A stretch of 64,000 nt of DNA from Rhodeus uyekii (taxonomy: Eukaryota > Chordata > Actinopteri > Cypriniformes > Acheilognathidae), in the NCBI GenBank assembly GCA_037043235.1, contig JAWRVZ010000110.1, positions 1,771,501 to 1,835,500 of the forward strand, in the 5' to 3' direction. Both the position numbers and the translations under genes were made by a program. Numbering within the stretch: the first letter of the stretch is position 1; the number at the start of each line of letters is the position of its first letter. This document shows, piece after piece, positions 58,539-64,000 of the stretch. The notes beneath the pieces are model-generated. The model was not told where the DNA came from and made no database searches. It saw only the letters and a program-made list of their open reading frames with translations.

Positions 58539-58672
58539 TTAGACTGAAAATACGTTATGGCTGATGGAGGAGATTAGGCAGTGGCTCAGGAAACCAGAGA
58601 GTTGACACTTGGGGATGTAATGATGTAGCACCAGACTAGCTGCCAGGCCAGGAGTGTGTAACAGTCACTTTA

Positions 58673-59085
58673 CAGTAATACCTCGGTTTATGAGCGACTT
58701 GGTATACGAGCAAATCGGTGTACGAGCATGGAGGGTCGAATCGGTGTACGAGAAAAAATTTCCCTCACCCATGCGCAGTTTTGAGTGGAAAAAGTCCTAA
58801 CGCTCAGCATCCTTGTGCGCATTTTTACATGAAATATCCTAATGACAGCCTCTCATAACACAGTCAGGAGGTTCCAACCCCTTTATAACCCCTTAATTCA
58901 TTCATTGGCTGCATCATTCACCACAGTGATACTTTTATAAGTGATTTACAGAAGTTTTTACTTCATATTCTAAACATTAATTAATTGTGATCTATTGTTC
59001 GTGTAGTGAAATATACACGTACAGTACTGTACCTCTAAGCAGTAACTGTCACGGTTCATGAATTCAGTGTCTCCTAGTTCTGCCT

Positions 59086-59116
<31 letters not shown>

Positions 59117-59789
59117 GTCACAGAACACCTGTTTCTCATATCATCTGCCTATCTCCCCGCTTTCGCGGCTCCCGCGCCTTCATTTGTTTGCGGCTCCCGC
59201 AAATTCGTTCCTTCGTGGCTCCCATGAGTTCGTTTGTTCGCGGCTCCTGCGAGTTCGTTAGTTCGAGGCTCCTGCAAATTAGTTCTCTCGCGGCTCACGC
59301 AAATTCGTTCGTTCGCGGCTCCCGCGGGTTCGTTCATTCGCGGCTCCCGTGAATTCGTTCGTGGCTCCCATGTTCCACGACTTTAACTCTGGATTATCAC
59401 TTTGTTTGTTTTCTGCACTATTGTAATAAATTCACTCATTTGCTTTCATCCTTGCTTTCCCCGCTCCCCCCCTCCTCCCTCCTCCCTCCTCCCTCCTCTC
59501 TCTCCTCCAAGCAGGACCTGAAGTGCATTACAGTAAATTGTCAAGTATTTTTAGAGTTTAATTGTCAGTTATTAATTAGTATTCATATGAGATCTTAATG
59601 GTTACAATTTTAACCGCAATTAATAGAGTAAAACCAAAAAAATATTTAAAATGGGTATTTGTGGTCATGTGGAACGAATTAATTGATTTTTAGTGCATTC
59701 TTATGGGGAAATTTGTTTTGGTGTACGAGCATTTTGGTTTCCGAGCTTGCTCTTGGAACGAATCAAACTCGTAAACCGAGGTATTACTG
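58673..59789 (+). mobile_element. Complete TACCTCGGTTTACGAG-family DNA transposon (B2)
   Basis: CAGTAATACCTCGGTTTATGAG at the left, CTCGTAAACCGAGGTATTACTG at the right, TA on both sides (58,671-672; 59,790-791). Subterminal copies of GTACGAG/ACGAGCA repeat on both sides. The interior has a (TG)n run (59,088-59,116) and a 25-bp minisatellite, with no transposase. Non-autonomous, probably TcMar (Tigger/pogo-like by end sequence; inferred). Confidence 0.8.
59157..59372. repeat. 25-bp minisatellite inside element B2
   Basis: About eight units of CGGCTCCCGCGAGTTCGTTNGTTCG-type sequence with substitutions, rich in CpG. It produces artefactual open frames on both strands. The other full copy (61.4-62.4 kb) lacks a comparable array. 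Confidence 0.85.
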
Positions 59790-60199
59790 TATGTTCATGA
59801 GGGAAATGTACCTTTAAGATGGCCTACATTGTTGTGTGCACGCTGCTCGGGTGTGAGCACGCTCGCACTGGGAGGAGTCTGTTTTTTGAGTGAGGAGAGA
59901 GATGGCTGCTCTACCGGTGACTAATATAATCAATTGTTTCCATTTTCCCTCTTTGATTTGTAATGTTTGTCGGAGTGTTTTTTTTCTCGTTTTGTACTTC
60001 GCTCTTTACATGTGTGAGAAGAGTTTTCTGGTACGAAACCCATCTATAAAGGCTTGTGTGACCAGTTCAATCACATCTAGGCAGACTTCAACCACTCTGA
60101 CAGCCGTTACAAGTGTCAACAACCAGGGTGAAGCAGGATGTAGGGCAGGAACCAACAAAAGACATCACTTAAGACAAGAGAGATTAAACAAAACAAGAG

Positions 60200-61300
60200 C
60201 AAATAAAGCTGAAAAAACTAAGACTAGATAAAAAGACAAACTAACTATACGAGGACAAATACCAAGAGGAGGAGGAAAGGGAAAGGGAAAGGGAAGGGGA
60301 AGGGGAAGGGGAAGGGGAAGGGGAAGGGGAAGAGGAAGAGGAAGAGGAAGGGGAAGGGGAAGAGGAAGAGGAAGATGAAGATGAAGAAGAGGACGAGGGC
60401 AAATAAGAGAAGGAAGAAGAGTCATCTCTGATGTGATTAGGGTAACACTTGTTGATCATGTAATCAACCACAGTTTGACCATGAGAGAGGCTGGACTGAG
60501 AGTCCAGCCCAACTTGAGTCGATTTACAGTGGCGTCCATAATTCGAACCTTCAGAAATGAGAACAGGTATGCAACTATCTAATGACTATTTTTTATTTTT
60601 TTATTTTTATAGTTATGTACTGTAAAATACGTATGTCTGCACAGTATTGCATAATACTATGCAAGCATGCATCAAATTCAAAGCAGTGACTCTTGCATAC
60701 AGAACTTACACAAGCTCAGCACCTTCATATTTCCACTCATAGGACAGAGGGCAATTACCAATGTCCCTGGACAGCGTGGGGGTAATATAACCATATGTGC
60801 TGCCATCACTCAAAACGGAGTCCTCCATCACAATGCCACACAGGGTCCATACAACACTGGCCGTATACTCACTTTTCTGGATGTAATTCACACAATGCTT
60901 GTCTCTGATCCAGATCAGGCGCCTGCTAGATTTGTTGTTATATGGGACAATGTTAGTTTTCACTGAGCAGTTCTATGGGTTAGATGGGTTTGCCACCCAT
61001 CCACAATTTGTAGTTTTGTTCCTACCCCCATATTCACCTTTTCTAAATCCCATATAAGAATTCTTCTCAGTCTGCCGCTGGAAAGTGTATGATCACCAAC
61101 CGTTTGCCCGCATGCCGCTTCTCCAGGCAATAGACGATGCATGTGGGGACATAGAGGTTGCCTCTGTCCAAGGTTGGATGCACCATGCTAGGAGATACTT
61201 GCCTCGATGTTTGGCAAGTGAAAATGTATCTTGTGATGTAGACAAAGTATTGTGGCCAGACCAAGCTCAGAGAACCAAACTTGGTCCTCAGAAATGACAC
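60200..61300 (+). pseudogene. Less-deleted IS630/Tc1-mariner-type transposase relic with HTH and Gly/Arg-rich tract
   Basis: The N-terminal part RGQIPRGG runs into a long GK/GR repeat (60,270-60,380) encoded by a GGAAGG/GGAAGA hexamer array. A helix-turn-helix follows (VISDVIRVTLVDHVINHS, LTMREAGLRVQPNLSRF; 60,427-60,565), ending at a plausible donor AACAG|GTATG. Coding resumes about 60,742 (ITNVPGQRGGNITICAAITQNG) through DVIHTMLVSDPDQAPARFVVIWDNVSFH to a stop at 60,964. After frameshifts, RMPLLQAIDDACGDIEV...DVDKVLWPDQAQR is readable (61,085-61,297). The first-Asp region is still largely absent and stops occur, so it is inactive. It shows what the C-family deletion removed. Confidence 0.75.
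60281..60380. repeat. (GGAAGG/GGAAGA)n hexamer array
   Basis: About 16 purine-only hexamers lying within the RG-rich part of the transposase relic. The strand is almost pure purine, so non-B DNA (triplex) is possible. Confidence 0.9.
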
Positions 61301-61365
61301 ACAAGCCCTCAAAAACACACACGCTACAACATAGTATTACCCACTAGTTAGATCAATTCAAAATA

Positions 61366-62355
61366 CAGTAATACCTCGGTTTACAAGTTTAATTCGTTCA
61401 AAGACCGAGCTCGTAACCCAAAATGCTCGTACACCAAAACAATTCCCGCATAAGAATGCACTAAAAATCAATTGATTTGTTCCACACGACCATAAATGCC
61501 CATTTAAATTTTTTTTTGGTTTTACCCTATTAATTACAGTTAAAATTATAACCATTAAGATCTCATATAAATACTAATTCATAATTGACAATTATTATCT
61601 CCCGAGAGGAGGGAGGAGGGGGGAGCGGGGAAAGCAAGGGAAAACACAAAATCAGGATTCAAGTACAAATGAGTGAATTTATTATAATAGTGCAGAAAAC
61701 AAACAAAGTGATAATCCAGAGTGAAGGTCGCAGAACATGGAAGATGGGAGACGGGAACACGGCAGACAGGGAGCCATGAAGCAACGCGGGAGAGCCAAAG
61801 ACAGCGCGGACATAACAGAGACAACGACGCACACAGGAGTGGAGAGAAGTGAACTAAATAGGCAGATGATATGAGAATCAGGTGTGACAGTGCTCAGTGA
61901 CCACGCCCTCACTCACACACACATACAAAGGCAGAACTAGGAGACAATGAATTCATGAACCGTGACAGCTACTCCTTTCTTTCTATATGCTGTACTGTAC
62001 GTGTATATTTCACTACGTGAACAATAGCGATCACAATTAATTAATGTTACAACACGAGGTAAAACCGCCGTAATTCACTTATAAAAGTATGCACTGTGGT
62101 GAATGATGCAGCCAAACCAAGTGACGCTGAGAGAATGGAGTTAAGGGGTGATAAAGGGGTTGGAACCACGTGACTGTTTTATGAGAGGCTGTCGTTAGGA
62201 TATTTCCAGTAAAAATGCGCGCGAAGATGCTGAGCGTTAGGACTTTTCCACACAAAAATGCGCGTGGGTGAGGGAAAATTTTCTCGCACTCAGATACAAT
62301 GCTCGTACACCGATTTGCTCGTATACAAAGTCACTCGTAAACCGAGGTAATACTG
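61366..62355 (-). mobile_element. Second complete TACCTCGGTTTACGAG-family element (B3), inverted relative to B2
   Basis: CAGTAATACCTCGGTTTACAAG at the left and CTCGTAAACCGAGGTAATACTG at the right, TA on both sides (61,364-365; 62,356-357). 990 bp. The interior matches B2 read backwards (GGGGAGCGGGGAAAGCAAG, AGTGAATTTATTATAATAGTGCAG, TATATTTCACTACGTGAACAATAGC). No transposase. Confidence 0.8.
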
Positions 62356-62929
62356 TACTGTTCCAAAAACCTACTTTTGGCACTCAGGAATCATTTTACA
62401 GCTCAATATTTATTACATCATAGAAGGGTACAGATATCAGTGAAATTTATCATAAAGCTTTAAGAAATGTTTATTTTCTTTACTGTACTGTAAAGAGATC
62501 ATGCAGAAGATGGAAATCACTAGAAAAGTTGAAATACCAAACAATTGAACAATTGAATTTAGAATTTCAGTACAATATAGAATACTGTGAATTACAGAAT
62601 TTTACAGTATTGTAATTATAATGTATGTATGTGTAAACAGTACAAAAACATAGGAGGAGTCTGTAGGACAACTTCCCTCATGGTCATTCCTGCACAAGAA
62701 CATCAGGAGCAAATGTCCTTTGATCGCATTCTCTTCATTTTTTTCTTTATTGCCCTCTTCCTCTTTCTCTTCTTCTCCCAACACTTGGATTTTTTTTCCC
62801 AAAGCACATAATCCACATGGCCCTATTTATATTATCATGATATTTTGATTGATACGTCATCAGTTTTGCTACTTAATGTTTTTGCATGGATAAATCTATG
62901 GTATTTGAGTTCACAGTGTGACACTTGAG

Positions 62930-63149
62930 TTAATTATATTGTGTACTTGTGTTTTCTGATTGAAAACATGGTTCAACCTGTGCAAAATTAGGAGATTTTT
63001 GTGTAAAGTTTTGAATTAAATGTGTGAAAACAGGTGAAAAGTGTTAAACCTTTTGAGAAACGTGTCTTAGTTTCTAGAACGGACTGAATATTTTGTGAAA
63101 TTTGGCCAACTGAACCAGTTATAGTGTGTTAGCCCTCGAGAAAAACTGT
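62930..63149. repeat. AT-rich terminal sequence resembling the C family
   Basis: TTTTGAGAAACGTGTCTTAG and a right-hand end GAGAAAAACTGTAATG mimic the subterminal and terminal pattern of the IS630-type elements. It may be the distal end of the 60.2-61.3 kb copy, split by B3. Inference only. Confidence 0.35.
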
Positions 63150-63959
63150 AATGTAATTGCAAAATGAATGTACGGTCTCTACTTTCTGTTAGTGCACATT
63201 TAGGATGCTGTATTCTCCTTTTTTATTTTTGATGTCTGATAAATGATATGTAGTATATTTATATTTTGACTGGCTGTGAGTATTTGAAAGCATTATTTTA
63301 TTTTGAGCACAGATAATATGGTTTTGAGGCAACTGCTTGATTTTGACAGAAGAGTCCGATTTTTTTGGAATGTATAGTTTGAAGAACTGGTTTTGTGTTT
63401 AATATTTTGAGAAAGTGGGTGATGGTTTCGAGAAATGTGTTTTAGCATGTCAGGAAACCTGTCATATTTGAGATTTCATAGGCTATTCGTTAGTTATTTT
63501 CAGCATTATTAACGCAATAGTTCCATATAACGAGTCCATTTAAAAAAGGTAAACGTTTTATCAATTCTAAAACGACACTCAATTTCAAAGAACATGTTTT
63601 TTGTTGTTGTTGTTGTGTTATACATTCGGTTTATTTTATTCCAACAAAAACAAAAGAGAATACGTTATCATATGACACGCGAACAATTGTGGGTTTATTG
63701 TATTAAAATCTTGGTTATCCAATACAAAGTCTCTGAGAAAATGAAGGACATGCAAAAAGTGTTGCTTTTCCCCCCCACTCTCCCCTGTCTTATGAATGAC
63801 CTCGCGTTTTTACGCTTTTGCTGAGCGGCTGAGGTAACTGCAAAAATGCGACGTATTTTTAGTTTACCGAAATGTGGTACTGTAATGTAAAAAGAGAAAG
63901 TCTCGTCGCAATGTCCAAACTCGCCTAGAGATGGCGCTATTCGACCCTTTGCTCCTCCT

Positions 63960-64000
63960 CTAAACCCGGAACAGTGGGCTGGACTTTTTTCGCGGGAAGT
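63960..64000 (+). promoter_or_regulatory. GC-rich edge with E2F-type site (possible promoter of the next gene)
   Basis: The last bases read TTTTTTCGCGGGAAGT, containing TTTCGCGGGAA, a canonical E2F site. They follow a GC-richer stretch (CCCGGAACAGTGGGCTGG). Such sites mark promoters of replication and mitosis genes. The gene itself lies outside the window. Confidence 0.35.

Noticed and set aside
59092..59352. Open frames on both strands at 59.1-59.35 kb
   Set aside because: Produced by translation of a 25-bp tandem repeat.
59157..59372. CRISPR-like array
   Set aside because: Units are contiguous tandem repeats without spacers, in a vertebrate transposon.
60165..60471. Pro/Leu- and Ser-rich frames on the minus strand
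   Set aside because: Translation of the antisense of a purine hexamer array.

Overview
The window is vertebrate nuclear DNA, most likely from a cyprinid-like teleost. It is AT-rich and intron-rich, and packed with DNA transposons. Three host genes can be read by splicing conserved exons: stox2 (storkhead-box 2; +; about 13.2-21.9 kb, first coding exon not seen), tmem134 (+; 33.3-38.3 kb, complete at 194 codons plus stop) and irf2 (-; 43.6-39.9 kb, complete at about 346 residues with both splice phases and the five-tryptophan IRF domain intact). The cyprinid guess rests on recognising a 5S rRNA-derived SINE, palindromic 'GGGATAGTT' MITEs and other fish repeat families by eye; no database search was possible.

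Layout. 1-13.2 kb: most likely stox2 intron 1, with a 5S-derived SINE at the extreme left, simple repeats and old dispersed repeats. 13.2-21.9 kb: three stox2 coding exons (winged-helix domain split over two of them; the large second exon has an expanded poly-glutamine tract), with a Ty3/gypsy-type solo LTR in the intron between the first two. 21.9-25.4 kb: probable stox2 3' UTR. 26.1-29.0 kb: decayed Ty3/gypsy element, minus strand. 32.3-38.3 kb: tmem134, its introns loaded with MITEs, including a perfect 8-bp-TSD hAT MITE nested in an older MITE. 38.3-44.5 kb: irf2, convergent with tmem134, with an ISRE-like motif upstream of its first exon.

46.6-62.4 kb is a transposon graveyard with readable history. 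Its centrepiece is a structurally complete DIRS-type tyrosine-recombinase retrotransposon (46,953-52,117): gag-like ORF, RT/RNase H ORF, tyrosine-recombinase ORF, a 146-bp inverted terminal repeat that looks identical by eye, and a textbook internal complementary region matching both unique termini. It sits at a GTT inside the terminal repeat of a Tc1/mariner (IS630-type DDE) element. That element carries a sister copy inside it and lies in a fragment of a third family with TACCTCGG ends. Three copies of the IS630-type element share the same out-of-frame internal deletion, so a defective founder appears to have been amplified. A fourth, less deleted copy (about 60.2-61.3 kb) keeps a helix-turn-helix region and a glycine/arginine-rich tract encoded by a hexamer microsatellite.

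The host genes do not form an operon. irf2 (interferon response repressor/activator) and stox2 are also neighbours on human 4q35 (from memory), which supports the assignments. The last 30 bases carry an E2F-type motif and may be the start of another gene's promoter.
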